A stretch of DNA of 64,000 bases from Colwellia psychrerythraea (GTDB lineage Bacteria; Pseudomonadota; Gammaproteobacteria; Enterobacterales; Alteromonadaceae), in contig NZ_JQEC01000006.1 of assembly GCF_000764185.1 (NCBI RefSeq), positions 62,001-126,000 of the forward strand. The letters run 5' to 3'. Of this stretch, positions 25,213 to 34,900 are shown piece by piece. The position numbers and the translations under genes were made by a program. The notes under the pieces are model-generated. The model saw only the letters and a program-made list of their open reading frames with translations. It made no database searches and was not told where the DNA came from. The first letter of the stretch is position 1; every line of letters starts with the position of its first letter.

Positions 25213-26655
25213 ATGAATATGAGTCAGACAACTTCGGTTACATCGCCTACAAAAATTTTTCCTGCCATTATGTGTGGCGGTAGCGGTACTCGTCTTTGGC
25301 CACTATCCCGAGCACTATTTCCTAAGCAATTTTTACCATTAGTTAACAGTACAAGCATGTTGCAAGACACGTTAAAACGCCTACCAGAAAATTGTCATGA
25401 TCCAGTATTTATATGTAATGAAGAGCATAGGTTTTTAGTGGCGGAACAGGTAAGGCAATTATCGAATAACCAAGGAACTATCTTATTGGAGCCTGAAGGG
25501 CGAAATACTGCTCCAGCTGTTGCTCTTGCTGCTATCCATGCCATGAATAATAATAAGGATGCATTATTATTGGTCCTTGCAGCTGATCATGTTATCCAAA
25601 ACGCTGAAGCTTTTCAGGAAGCAGTAAAGCAAGCGAGTATCGCTGCCAATCAAGATAAATTAGTTACTTTTGGTATCGTACCTACTCATGCAGAAACGGG
25701 ATACGGTTACATTAAAAAAGGGCCGGAAGTAAACTTAGGACACTTTACTGTAGCTCAATTTGTTGAGAAACCTAATCAAGATCTTGCGGATCAATATTTA
25801 GCCTCAGGGAGCTACTTGTGGAATAGCGGAATGTTTTTATTTAAAGCTTCTCGCTACTTAGAAGAGTTAGCGAAATATCGTCCAGACATATTAACTCATT
25901 GTCAGAAAGCTATGACTGATGTTGAGCATGACCTAGATTTCTTACGTCCAAATAAAGCTGAATTTTTAGCTTGTAATAGTGAATCTATTGATTATGCCGT
26001 AATGGAAAAAACAGACGCTGCAGTTGTTATTCCTCTTGATGCCGGTTGGAGTGACGTTGGATCATATTCAGCCCTTTGGGAGGTTTGTGATAAAGATAAA
26101 GATAATAATGTTCTTAAAGGGGATGTTATTGCTCAACAAAGTAGTAATAGTTATATTCACAGTCAAAATAAGCTGATCGCTACAGTAGGTATAGATAATC
26201 TAGTTATAATCGATACACCTGATGCAGTATTAGTTGCTAATAAAGATAGAGTGCAAGATGTGAAGAATATTGTTGCACAATTAAAGTCTGAAAATAGAGG
26301 GGAAGCAACACTGCATCGAGAGGTATATAGACCTTGGGGGAAATACGACAGTATTGATATGGGCGATCGCTTTCAAGTGAAGCGAATAACAGTTAAACCA
26401 GGTGCAAAACTATCAGTACAAATGCATCATCATAGAGCAGAGCACTGGATTATTGTTTCAGGTACTGCAAAAGTTACAATCGATGATAAATCCATATTAT
26501 TAAGTGAAAACCAATCAGCTTACATTCCCATTGGTGCAGTACATGCACTAGAAAATCCAGGTCGACTACCTTTAGAAATGATTGAAGTTCAGTCAGGTAG
26601 TTATCTTGGAGAAGATGACATTGTCCGTTTTGAAGACCGTTACGGTCGTACATAA
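25213..26655 (+). CDS. manC: Mannose-1-phosphate guanylyltransferase / mannose-6-phosphate isomerase
   Basis: Bifunctional type II enzyme that makes GDP-mannose from mannose-1-phosphate and GTP and interconverts fructose-6-P and mannose-6-P. The 480-aa sequence has the nucleotidyltransferase signature [20 protein letters not shown] near residue 19, [21 protein letters not shown] and LWNSGMFLF. Its C-terminal cupin-type isomerase domain has [31 protein letters not shown] and [16 protein letters not shown] at 25219 is an alternative start, with GGA 6 bases upstream. It shows that the EPS contains mannose or a GDP-mannose-derived sugar such as fucose. Confidence 0.95.
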   Translation: MNMSQTTSVTSPTKIFPAIMCGGSGTRLWPLSRALFPKQFLPLVNSTSMLQDTLKRLPENCHDPVFICNEEHRFLVAEQVRQLSNNQGTILLEPEGRNTAPAVALAAIHAMNNNKDALLLVLAADHVIQNAEAFQEAVKQASIAANQDKLVTFGIVPTHAETGYGYIKKGPEVNLGHFTVAQFVEKPNQDLADQYLASGSYLWNSGMFLFKASRYLEELAKYRPDILTHCQKAMTDVEHDLDFLRPNKAEFLACNSESIDYAVMEKTDAAVVIPLDAGWSDVGSYSALWEVCDKDKDNNVLKGDVIAQQSSNSYIHSQNKLIATVGIDNLVIIDTPDAVLVANKDRVQDVKNIVAQLKSENRGEATLHREVYRPWGKYDSIDMGDRFQVKRITVKPGAKLSVQMHHHRAEHWIIVSGTAKVTIDDKSILLSENQSAYIPIGAVHALENPGRLPLEMIEVQSGSYLGEDDIVRFEDRYGRT

Positions 26656-26691
26656 ATTTATTTAATTCAGCATGGCTTGCAAGGAGGCACT

Positions 26692-27687
26692 TTGTTTTTA
26701 GGCTATATACATTCGTTTAGGGCGCTGGCAATTTTGTTTATTGTTGCTGGGCATAGTATTGATTTTTTCGATTGGTCTGCCGATGACTCTGATGTAGAGC
26801 GTTGGCTACGTATATTAATTAGCAACGGATCTGTCTTATTTGTTTTTATCGCAGGGTATCTTTTTCAACATTTAGCAAGTAAATATCAACATAAGAAATA
26901 TTTTGTTGGCAAGTTGAAAAACGTACTTATCCCTTACTTTTTCGTTTCAATACCTGCTATCTATATTTTTGTTTTTGTCTTGACAAGAGAAACTGTGTGG
27001 CAAGGGTTTTATGACAACCCCCAATGGTTGCAAATAGTTTATTTTTATTTGACAGGTCTACACCTTGCTCCACTGTGGTTTATCCCGATGATTACCCTTT
27101 TTTATATTGTCGCCCCTCTATTAATTTGGGGGGATAAAAAGAAAAATTTTTATTGGATTTTACCTGTAGCTATACTTGTTTCATGTTTTGTCAGTCGAGG
27201 CTTTCCTCAGCAGAGTTTTGTGCATTTCTTTTCCGTATATCTGCTGGGTATGTATTGTAGCCACTTTAAAAGTAGGCTTAATGGCTTCTTTAGTAGGACT
27301 GACTTTTTATTTGTATTAGCAATAATAGTCATGGGTTTTGCCTGTTGGGAATATTATCTTATGCAAGGCACAATGACTTATGTTAATTATTTACAGAAAA
27401 TATGTATGTCTGTGCTTTTTTTAGGTTTGCTTATTAGGCTTGGTAGTAAGATTGACTCGAAACTTATTAGAACTATTGCTGATACTAGTTTTGGCGTTTT
27501 TTTTATTCACTCTTATGTGTTAACCACTAGTAAGCTTCTTTTTGAAAAGCTATCGGATGAAAAAATTGCTGGCAATTTATTATTCTATCCTATTGTATCA
27601 ATTGCAATATTGATGACTTGTGTAGTTATAATTTTCATCATCCAAAAGCTTATGGGCAATAAAAGTCGGTACTTGGTTGGAAGCTAA
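26692..27687 (+). CDS. Acyltransferase 3 family membrane protein
   Basis: Integral membrane O-acyltransferase (OafA/ExoZ-like) that adds acetyl or another acyl group to sugars. The protein has about ten membrane helices and the family's N-terminal IHSFRALAILFIVAGHSIDF with the conserved His, plus PLWFIPMITLFYIVAPLL and a late FGVFFIHSYVL. The start is decided by a perfect AAGGAGG at 26681-26687, 4 bases before the TTG at 26692; an upstream in-frame TTG at 26677 lacks a site. The ATG at 26672 is out of frame. It lies shortly after manC in the same direction. Likely role: O-acylation of the EPS. Confidence 0.87.
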   Translation: MFLGYIHSFRALAILFIVAGHSIDFFDWSADDSDVERWLRILISNGSVLFVFIAGYLFQHLASKYQHKKYFVGKLKNVLIPYFFVSIPAIYIFVFVLTRETVWQGFYDNPQWLQIVYFYLTGLHLAPLWFIPMITLFYIVAPLLIWGDKKKNFYWILPVAILVSCFVSRGFPQQSFVHFFSVYLLGMYCSHFKSRLNGFFSRTDFLFVLAIIVMGFACWEYYLMQGTMTYVNYLQKICMSVLFLGLLIRLGSKIDSKLIRTIADTSFGVFFIHSYVLTTSKLLFEKLSDEKIAGNLLFYPIVSIAILMTCVVIIFIIQKLMGNKSRYLVGS

Positions 27688-27760
27688 AGCATCAGGTTAT
27701 CCAAACTTACTTTTTGTATTATGTGGGCACACAGTATTTTTACTGGCTTATCATAGCCTA

Positions 27761-27790
27761 AACCCTAATAGTAGGGTTCTTAAATTCTTT
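27761..27790 (+). terminator. Hairpin with T-rich tail after the acyltransferase gene
   Basis: AACCCTA (27761-27767) pairs perfectly with TAGGGTT (27772-27778) around a 4-base loop, followed by CTTAAATTCTTTT. The T run is interrupted, so it may be a weak terminator or attenuator before the GNAT gene at 27814. Confidence 0.45.
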
Positions 27791-27813
27791 TACATATGAC
27801 CTTGTGAAGGTAA

Positions 27814-28461
27814 ATGCAAAAAATAAAAAATATTACACAGTACTTTTTTTCAACACTAGGAATAACCGCGTTATTTTTTGGTGTCACAAATCTGCTTTTT
27901 CGTTTGGAGCGTTTTGTTTTTTTTGAAATACAGATACCTAATGTTTCGGTCACGAACGTTGATAATCAATTTGAGTTTTTAAAATTAATAAAACTGGAAG
28001 ATTTAAATCAATTACCTGAATTGATTATCGATGATTTAAACAAGAGAACAGGTAAAACAGTTCGAGAACTTATTATTGAGGGGGCTTATGTCTATGCACT
28101 TTTACTTGAACAGACTGTTGTAGCGCAGGTAGTTATTTCTAAAACTTTACCTGTGATGATTGACACGCCTCTACCATTGGTTGTTGATTATTCTATCGGA
28201 AGCCGCCTTCTTGGTTATTTATATACCAACCCAGTACATAGAGGCAATAACTTAGCAGGGAACTTGATTTCCAATGTTATTCAAGATCTTCAATGTAAGG
28301 AAGTACCATTACTTATTGCACATATAAGCTCGACAAATCTAAATTCAATGAGAGTATTTAGAAAGTTAGCTTGGCAATCAGTAGGCAGTATCATCTCATA
28401 CAATTCACGCCGTTTGATTTTCAATACCAGATCAAAGCATTTAAAATTTAGAGTTAAATAA
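27814..28461 (+). CDS. GNAT family N-acetyltransferase-like protein
   Basis: The 215-aa protein has an N-terminal hydrophobic helix (about residues 11-30) that may anchor it to the membrane. A GNAT-like domain follows: GYLYTNPVHRGNNLAGNLIS (about residues 132-151) matches acetyl-CoA binding motif A (R/Q-x-x-G-x-G/A), and the following strand and helix (LIAHISSTNLNSMRVFRKLAW) are typical of the fold. AAGG with short spacing precedes the ATG. Placed between the acyltransferase and a BioF2-like gene (11 bases downstream), it probably acylates an amino sugar or peptide component of the EPS. The substrate is unknown. Confidence 0.72.
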   Translation: MQKIKNITQYFFSTLGITALFFGVTNLLFRLERFVFFEIQIPNVSVTNVDNQFEFLKLIKLEDLNQLPELIIDDLNKRTGKTVRELIIEGAYVYALLLEQTVVAQVVISKTLPVMIDTPLPLVVDYSIGSRLLGYLYTNPVHRGNNLAGNLISNVIQDLQCKEVPLLIAHISSTNLNSMRVFRKLAWQSVGSIISYNSRRLIFNTRSKHLKFRVK

Positions 28462-28472
28462 AGAGTGAAATC

Positions 28473-29498
28473 ATGCATGATAATTTGGGCTCAAAGGATC
28501 ATTTCAATGACAACATGGCGTTTTATGATTCAAATTGGGTAGATGCTTGGCATTGTAATTTAATTGATAATTCAAACTGGACTAAAAAACTAACGAAGAA
28601 TGTGATTAATGATGTGGATTGTAAAGCTTTTTGGGCCTTTGGAGAGCAAAAGGTAGGTCCCTTTCGGTTTATCTCACTTGCTGGCAATTTCTTCCCATTC
28701 AGAGGGGTTCATATAAGCAAAGGTTGTCGAGAAGCCATCACTGCCGTTAGTAATGAACTCACCTCTCAAGTTGATTATGCTTTTAGGGCTGGTCCTACTC
28801 TCAAGGATGATAAATTTAATCGCGAATTAGTTGTGACATTAAAAAATAAGGGCTGGATTGTATTAACTACAGCTTTAGGTTGGAATTATATTGTTAACCT
28901 ACCCATAGATATAGACGAGCTGATTAGCGCTAAAAGAAAAAAGAAAATTAGATATTACTGGAAAGCTATTAACAAAGTTGGAAGTGGTGAAATAATACAT
29001 TTCAATGATATATGCGCTGATCGTTGGAAAGGCGTTTTTTCTGATTTGAGTCAAATTGAAAGTAAAGCATGGATTTCACAAAAAGGGGAACCCAGGTTTT
29101 TAGGTGTGAATAATCAAAGGTATTGGAATCAATTGATTCAAAATACAGCGTTTAGTAAAAATTTGAATATTTGGGTAATGTTTTTAGATAGTAAGCCAGT
29201 GAGTTACGTTACTACAATGGATACAAAAACAACACGCTTCGTATTATCGAATAGTTATATAGATGAAGTGAAAGATTTCAGCACAGGAAAAAAACTATAT
29301 TTAGAAATGATAACAAATGCCATTGATAATCAAATGAAAAACTTAGATATAGGTTTTGGTGATTCTGGTTATAAACAAGAGTGGGGAGCTGAGAAAAAGA
29401 GTGAAGTGATTGATTTATTTGCATTTCCACCAACAATTAGAGGAAGACTAACTCGATATATATTTGAAATAAAAAAAAACTTAATAAAAATTTTATAA
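28473..29498 (+). CDS. BioF2/CelD-like (GNAT-fold) acyltransferase
   Basis: The 341-aa protein lacks a signal peptide and shows the double-GNAT pattern of FemAB/BioF2/CelD proteins. A basic segment (AKRKKKIRYYWKAINK, about residues 151-166) precedes a second half with WVMFLDSKPVSYVTTM, SNSYIDEVKDFSTGKKLYLE and a final LDIGFGDSGYKQEWGAEKK, the equivalent of the conserved F-x-x-G-x-x-x-Y-K block. CelD/BcsL relatives act in cellulose and EPS acetylation. It is co-directional with the GNAT gene (11-base gap) and convergent with the next acyltransferase at 29589. Confidence 0.78.
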   Translation: MHDNLGSKDHFNDNMAFYDSNWVDAWHCNLIDNSNWTKKLTKNVINDVDCKAFWAFGEQKVGPFRFISLAGNFFPFRGVHISKGCREAITAVSNELTSQVDYAFRAGPTLKDDKFNRELVVTLKNKGWIVLTTALGWNYIVNLPIDIDELISAKRKKKIRYYWKAINKVGSGEIIHFNDICADRWKGVFSDLSQIESKAWISQKGEPRFLGVNNQRYWNQLIQNTAFSKNLNIWVMFLDSKPVSYVTTMDTKTTRFVLSNSYIDEVKDFSTGKKLYLEMITNAIDNQMKNLDIGFGDSGYKQEWGAEKKSEVIDLFAFPPTIRGRLTRYIFEIKKNLIKIL

Positions 29499-29588
29499 CA
29501 GAGTACTAAGTTTCAGCTTTAACACGAAAGCAAGTTTATAATACACGTCTACTTTTTAAGTGTTGAATATAGTTGCAAATAACTGGAT

Positions 29589-30500
29589 TTAACGTTGTCT
29601 AATTAGCTTCTTTATCTTTGCTCGTAAATCATACTTGTCCAGTATCTGTCCTATAAAGGTCGAAAATGAATCAAATGCAAGCTGTCCATATAATAAAATC
29701 ATGGCGGAAATCGATTTCTCGATAATTAAACAGTTACAACAAGTCTTTTTGTCTGTTGCGAAGAACTCTTTATGCTTTCCATCACCTTCAGTAAAGTTGA
29801 AGTAAGTTGCTTTAGGCTTTTGATTAAATATTTTTTCAAACGCATAGAACTGCAAAACAGTTCCAGGTGAGAATTTGGATAAACCTTTAAGATACCCTAG
29901 ATAAGCATAAATATACTCATTGTTCTCAATTGGCAAATATAAGTAGGCACAAGCTTCGTCATCTTTAAATAATATCAAGCCGAGAAGGTTTCCTGTTAAA
30001 GCTAGCGTTTTCATCTTTTCTAAGTAATTTCGATCATTTGGAATTGAGGAGTTAAACAATCGATTTTGATATGTCTTTTCTCCCACTTCACAAGCTTGTT
30101 GATGGAAGTCGTCAACCTCTTCAATACTTTCATAAATTTTACAAGTAAAGCCTGACTTTTCTGCTTTACGAACCTTTCGTTTCAGTGTTGACCTAGATTT
30201 CGCTGAAAATTTGGATAAATACTCATCGAAAGAACTGTATTCATTAAGGTTTATGAAAAAATTATTATATATTGAGCGCACATAAAAGAGTTTATCTTCC
30301 TTCGCTGTTATTTTCTTTATGGTTAATTCGGGTGTAATACTTAATTGTGGGAGGTAATGGGGAAGAGGGACATCATCTTCAGGTAAAGCATCTGCAGGCT
30401 CAGATAAAAAAAGGTTGTTTTTGGTTACTGTTGATATTTGTATTGTATGACTAAAAAGTACAATGTCACCAATTTGAAAGTTTATATTATAAGTTTTCAT
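29589..30500 (-). CDS. BioF2/CelD-like (GNAT-fold) acyltransferase
   Basis: Second BioF2-like protein, about 303 aa from the ATG at 30500. A longer TTG start at 30518 would overlap the upstream gene by 13 bases; neither start has a strong ribosome site. Landmarks: SKFSAKSRSTLKRKVRKAEK in the middle, LGLILFKDDEACAYLYLPIE, and a C-terminal GTVLQFYAFEKIF...FNFTEGDGKHKEFFATDKK that matches the core of CelD-type acetyltransferases. It forms a minus-strand pair with the deacetylase-like gene upstream. A role in EPS acylation is likely from context; the acceptor is unknown. Confidence 0.78.
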   Translation of the reverse strand: MKTYNINFQIGDIVLFSHTIQISTVTKNNLFLSEPADALPEDDVPLPHYLPQLSITPELTIKKITAKEDKLFYVRSIYNNFFINLNEYSSFDEYLSKFSAKSRSTLKRKVRKAEKSGFTCKIYESIEEVDDFHQQACEVGEKTYQNRLFNSSIPNDRNYLEKMKTLALTGNLLGLILFKDDEACAYLYLPIENNEYIYAYLGYLKGLSKFSPGTVLQFYAFEKIFNQKPKATYFNFTEGDGKHKEFFATDKKTCCNCLIIEKSISAMILLYGQLAFDSFSTFIGQILDKYDLRAKIKKLIRQR

Positions 30501-30505
30501 ATTTA

Positions 30506-31504
30506 TTAATAATGCCAAAGATTATTGTTTAATTTATTCTGGATTATTGTCCATAAGCCAGAAGTAAAACTGCTCCTAAGTTTTTTTTCGATTTGAACTT
30601 GGGTTAATATTTCACTCTCACTGCCCACTAAATTATTAAATGTAGTGAATTTGAAGTCTTTATCGTTATTAATAAATGAACATAATGATTTCAGCCTGTT
30701 AATATTCACTAGGTCAGATTTTTTAAGTGAGGAATTCTTTTTGGCTTTAATAAATTCATGTATATGAGTCAAGATAACAACATGCCTTATTCCGTTAGTT
30801 TTACATTGAAGTAGAATATCCTTCATTTCCTTCCATGAAGTACCTGTTATCGTTAATGCCTTATGCCTTATGCCCATACTTTGGAATGAAGTGACAGGTA
30901 ATTCAATTACCTTGTTAATTAACGTCATTTTATTCTCAATTACAAGAGCCGGTTCAGCGGGTTTAAAAATAGGAAGGCTTATGTTACTGGTTAGTTTAAA
31001 CCCTGCATTATAGAGCGCTTCATATAGAGGTAAACTAGCTTGCAGGTTGCCGACTCTGAAAGCTAGAGGGGCCAGCCCAGTCCATTCTTTATATACACGG
31101 ATGCATTTATTTAATGACTCTTCAATTTGGCTAGCTGGCATATTCAAGAAGTTATCTTTAAGCTCTTTCTTTAATACATCTTCTCGCCAATTTGGGTTAT
31201 CAAATTCTTGCCAAACGGGGTGAGCATGTAACTGCACATCATGTTTATATTTAAGCATTTCTTGCACATGCTCTTTCATTTTTTGCACACCAAAAAAAGA
31301 TGAGTTTAGCGCTTCAGTGAAAAAAGTGGCTTGAACTTCATAATCATGAAGGATATTTAGGACTTCCTTAAAACCAACACCTTTATTTGATGTAGGAGAA
31401 AATAAACTTTCAGAAGAAGGTGAGAATTTTTGGGGATGTGAGAAAGCATTGTTGATAGTAAACTCAGCATCTATAGATATTATCACTTCAACTGGTTTAA
31501 CCAT
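30506..31504 (-). CDS. Polysaccharide deacetylase-like (WalW-type) protein
   Basis: The 332-aa cytoplasmic-looking protein of the glycoside hydrolase/deacetylase superfamily starts VEVIISIDAEFTINNAF, where Asp-Ala-Glu takes the place of the NodB Asp-Asp motif. It has VQATFFTEALNSSFFG, DVQLHAHPVWQEFDNP (metal His region), PLAFRVGNLQASLPL and HVVILTHIHEF. The altered first motif is shared with WalW-like proteins of LPS/EPS loci. It is the first gene of a minus-strand pair with the BioF2-like gene, which suggests linked deacylation and re-acylation of the same sugar. Activity is inferred. Confidence 0.75.
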   Translation of the reverse strand: MVKPVEVIISIDAEFTINNAFSHPQKFSPSSESLFSPTSNKGVGFKEVLNILHDYEVQATFFTEALNSSFFGVQKMKEHVQEMLKYKHDVQLHAHPVWQEFDNPNWREDVLKKELKDNFLNMPASQIEESLNKCIRVYKEWTGLAPLAFRVGNLQASLPLYEALYNAGFKLTSNISLPIFKPAEPALVIENKMTLINKVIELPVTSFQSMGIRHKALTITGTSWKEMKDILLQCKTNGIRHVVILTHIHEFIKAKKNSSLKKSDLVNINRLKSLCSFINNDKDFKFTTFNNLVGSESEILTQVQIEKKLRSSFTSGLWTIIQNKLNNNLWHY

Positions 31505-31748
31505 AAATTTCCTTATTTTATTGCCAGCACTTACTTCTGGGTAAATTCATTAGGATCGAAGTTGAATTATATTATTTTTAACCAAGTCGTATAGCAAGAT
31601 TCGTTTGTTTCAGAAAAAGGAAATTCAAGTAAACTTTTAATTTAAAGGCAATGAGCCCAACTATTTTTAATAGTACATATTCGAGTCTTTTTCACAGACA
31701 TTTATTAAGCTAAATACATATATTATATAAAGTACTATAGGGGAGATT

Positions 31749-31763
31749 TTACCAATGTGGTAA
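31749..31763. promoter_or_regulatory. Inverted repeat TTACC-N5-GGTAA, distal site
   Basis: TTACCAATGTGGTAA is a nearly perfect dyad (TTACCA/TGGTAA around ATG), about 130 bases upstream of the TATAAT box at 31891. The symmetry suits a dimeric regulator. The same half sites with the same 5-base gap recur at 31942. Confidence 0.5.
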
Positions 31764-31941
31764 CCAAGGTGAAAATGAATACCTAACGCTACCTAGTTAT
31801 AGAGTCATAAATAGCTTTCTAGACGTTTATTAAACCTATTTTTTGAGCTGTTTCGCCTAATAATTTAAACCTATTTAATTTTTTATAGTCTATAATCAAT
31901 GCTGGTTTTGTATTTCAGTTTTATCTTTTATAGGGATATTT

Positions 31942-31956
31942 TTACCTGAAAGGTAA
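31942..31956. promoter_or_regulatory. Inverted repeat TTACC-N5-GGTAA, proximal site
   Basis: TTACCTGAAAGGTAA forms a dyad with the same half sites and spacing as the site at 31749. It lies downstream of the putative -10 box, where a bound regulator would block transcription. A third GGTAA follows 2 bases later. Confidence 0.5.
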
Positions 31957-31978
31957 GTGGTAACTAGGGAGTTTTTTT

Positions 31979-34900
31979 ATGATAAAAGCTAAGTTTATTA
32001 ATAGCATTATATTGGTATTTGTTTTTTTTCTTCAGGCTAAGGCTTTTGCTCAAGATCCTATCGTATATTCACGTTGTGCTAGGACTACGGCTACTTTCGA
32101 CTTACAAGCAGATGTAACAATTAATGGGCAAGTTCAGCAGGCATCACGCTTGATGAAGGGCTTAGATATTTATGATGTATTGCCAGATGTAACTAATTTT
32201 TTTGGCGACTTTTCCGCACCATGTGATTTAATGTTCAGGGATGATCAAGGTAATGAACGTGTTCTGTATGATTGCTCTAGCACATCAACAGATGCAAATT
32301 CTTGTGCAGCGCTCGACCCAGCTGTATCGTTTGATGGTAAAACAATTGCATTCAGTGTTTTTAGAGGGACACTTAAAAACCATGCTCTTTACATTAGGCA
32401 TGATATTATTGATGAAAATGCAGACCCCACATATACTGATAAGTTGGACCTTCCAAATAAGAGGTTGGAAACTACAGGGGCTCATCTTCATACTGTAGAT
32501 GTTGCAACAGGTGCATTATCAATCCAGCCTTATGAAGAGGGTATTTATGATTCAGGGCCAGCTTTTTTAGCTAACGGAAGGCTTGCTTTCACTTCAAATC
32601 GTGATAAACATTCGACAACTGTAGTATGGAGATCAACCGGTTCAAAAGTAGGTACTCGTATTTGGAGTGTCGATCTTAACTGGAAAAACCTTGATTTATC
32701 TAGTCACCACTCTCTGTCACAAGAACAACACCCCTATTTGTTAAAAAATGGTCGTCTTGCTTATTCTAGTTGGCAAATTTTAGGTGCTCAGCCGTTTAGG
32801 TATACGAATGGCTCAATCGGTGGCTTTAATACCTTAGATAATATGTTTAATATTTATTCTCAGTTTCCTGACGGTGCAGAAAATTTTGCTTTATTTGGTC
32901 AACATAGTGGCAGCCACTATCCTAGTTATTTTGGTGAGGATCATAATGCTGCTCATTTCCTTACTCAAACTAGTGACGAACGAATTTGGTTTGCTGACTA
33001 TTACCGAGGCAATAATAATGGCTTAGGTGCTTTAATCGGGTTTTTAGCTGAATCAAATGGACAAGAAGGTATGGCTCCTAGTGAATCTCAAGACCATGCA
33101 GACTTGTTTGTGCCAAGGGATGTTATTAATTTTGCTTCTTGGGCTATTAATGGTGACCAAGTATCTACCACTTTATCTTCCCCTAGTATTAAACACCCAA
33201 ATTATACTAGTGATCTTATTTTCTCTGGTAAAGCAGGTCACCCTGCAGCACTCTCTAACAATGGCTTGATGCTATCATGGGGAAAAGGCCCTTGTAGTAC
33301 ATTGGCATCGGGTCAAATATTCAAGGACTTAGGTCGCACTGTTCCCCCCTTAGTTGATGGCTCTGGTTCTGGTGTAGCTATGAATATGATGACACATCTG
33401 AATTTGGATACCCCTGCTTGTGATGTCGGTATTTACCGAGCAACTACAATCCCATCTTTACATCCAGGTGATTTAGAATTAATTGTCGACAGCCCTAATT
33501 GGCATGAAATTATGGCTAAAGCAGTTGTACCATATATAACAATTCATGGTGTTGAAAAACCAGAGAATATAGCCAGCTCTGCAGATAAACTTGCACACCC
33601 TTTACTAGAAAAAGGTACACCATTTGGGTTATTAGGCGCGGCCTCTATAACCGATAGGGAAACTCACCCACAAGAAGGTATAAAGTTTGTGGGAGAGAAG
33701 CAATTTAATCTGCAGGGTACTGATACTGTGAATTATAATGATGAAGATCTATGTGGTGTTAGGATATTATCGGTTATGCCTAACAGAGATAGAAATACTT
33801 TCTATGGGCTTTCTAATTTATTTGGGGAAAGAGTTGGTATTTTGGGAGAGTTTTCAGTTCTCAATAAAGATGATGCAGGGAATGTAATCAATGATATCAG
33901 TGGTCATGCGGATACTAGCTTTTTAGTACGATTCCCAGCCAACTCCCCTTATTTAATGCAAGGTATTGATTGCAAGGGTCGTACTTTGAATACAGACATG
34001 ACTTGGCAAAGTTTACGACCCGGCGAGAAAAAAACTTGTGGGGGGTGCCATGTGCATTCGAAACCATCGAGAATCACTTTTGAGGATAGTCATGCCGCAA
34101 CACCGGGGTATACTGTGCCTCGTTTAGGCGAAGGTATTATTCCACTATTGAATGGTAAAGTGAATGACAATGGTAAAGAAACAGTGACTATTAAAGAGGT
34201 TCCTGGGTATGCCATGAGTATTGATTTTACTCGCGATATTATGCCTATTTTTCAGCAACGTTGTACTTCATGCCATGGTGGCGATTCACCTGAAGCAGAT
34301 TTGGCTTTAGATATTGCTGGTGATAACAAGCGAAATAAAATACCCAATGCTACTTGGTGGTGTTTAGTTGGTGATTATAAGCAAGAGTGTTTGTCGGCGG
34401 CAAATCAGTTTAATACAGGTGAGGGCAGTAACAATACAGCATTTAGAAGGCCACAAGTTAGCAAATATATCAGAGCGTTCAATTCGTTAGGTAGCCTATT
34501 ATACTGGAAAGCTGCAAACGAAAGAACTGATAGAAATACCGATGCATCTTATGCTGATGATATTGATTTTGGTGTTGACCATCCGACTACTATTACAGCT
34601 GATGAGTTAGGTATGTTATCACGTTGGATTGATATAGGTGTTCCAGGTGGTGATGACGAGCTACTAGATACCCAAAAACCGACATTACACATGGTTCCCG
34701 CTTCAACTGATGAGACAGTTTCAAAGGTTAAAATAGGTACTGTCGATATTGGTAGTGGTATTAACCCCGCTAGTTTGGTGGTCTGTGTATTAGATAGCCA
34801 AGACAATTGTACCAACATAGCCGCTAATGCAGAAATGTCAGGTGTTATAATACTTGACCTTAACCAAACGTTAACAGATCCAACAATTGAAATTTTGGCT

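Larger units (their letters stand above)
31505..31978. promoter_or_regulatory. Divergent 474-base regulatory region before the haem surface protein
   Basis: This is a long A+T-rich spacer with no gene. It contains two TTACC-N5-GGTAA inverted repeats (31749-31763 and 31942-31956), a further GGTAA direct copy at 31959-31963, and a TATAAT box at 31891-31896 between them. The ribosome site GGGAG at 31966-31970 lies 8 bases before the ATG at 31979. I see no convincing sigma-54 -24/-12 element, which I looked for because PEP-CTERM systems often use it. Confidence 0.55.

Noticed and set aside
25270..25283. ops/JUMPstart-like GGCGGTAGCGG sequence
   Set aside because: It encodes the GGSGT nucleotide-binding motif of ManC and lies inside the gene, not in a leader.
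27690..27813. Possible frameshifted extension of the acyltransferase or a gene fragment reading ASGYPNLLFVLCGHTVFLLA
   Set aside because: The acyltransferase already ends normally after its last helix. The fragment has no start, no clear family and contains the terminator-like hairpin.
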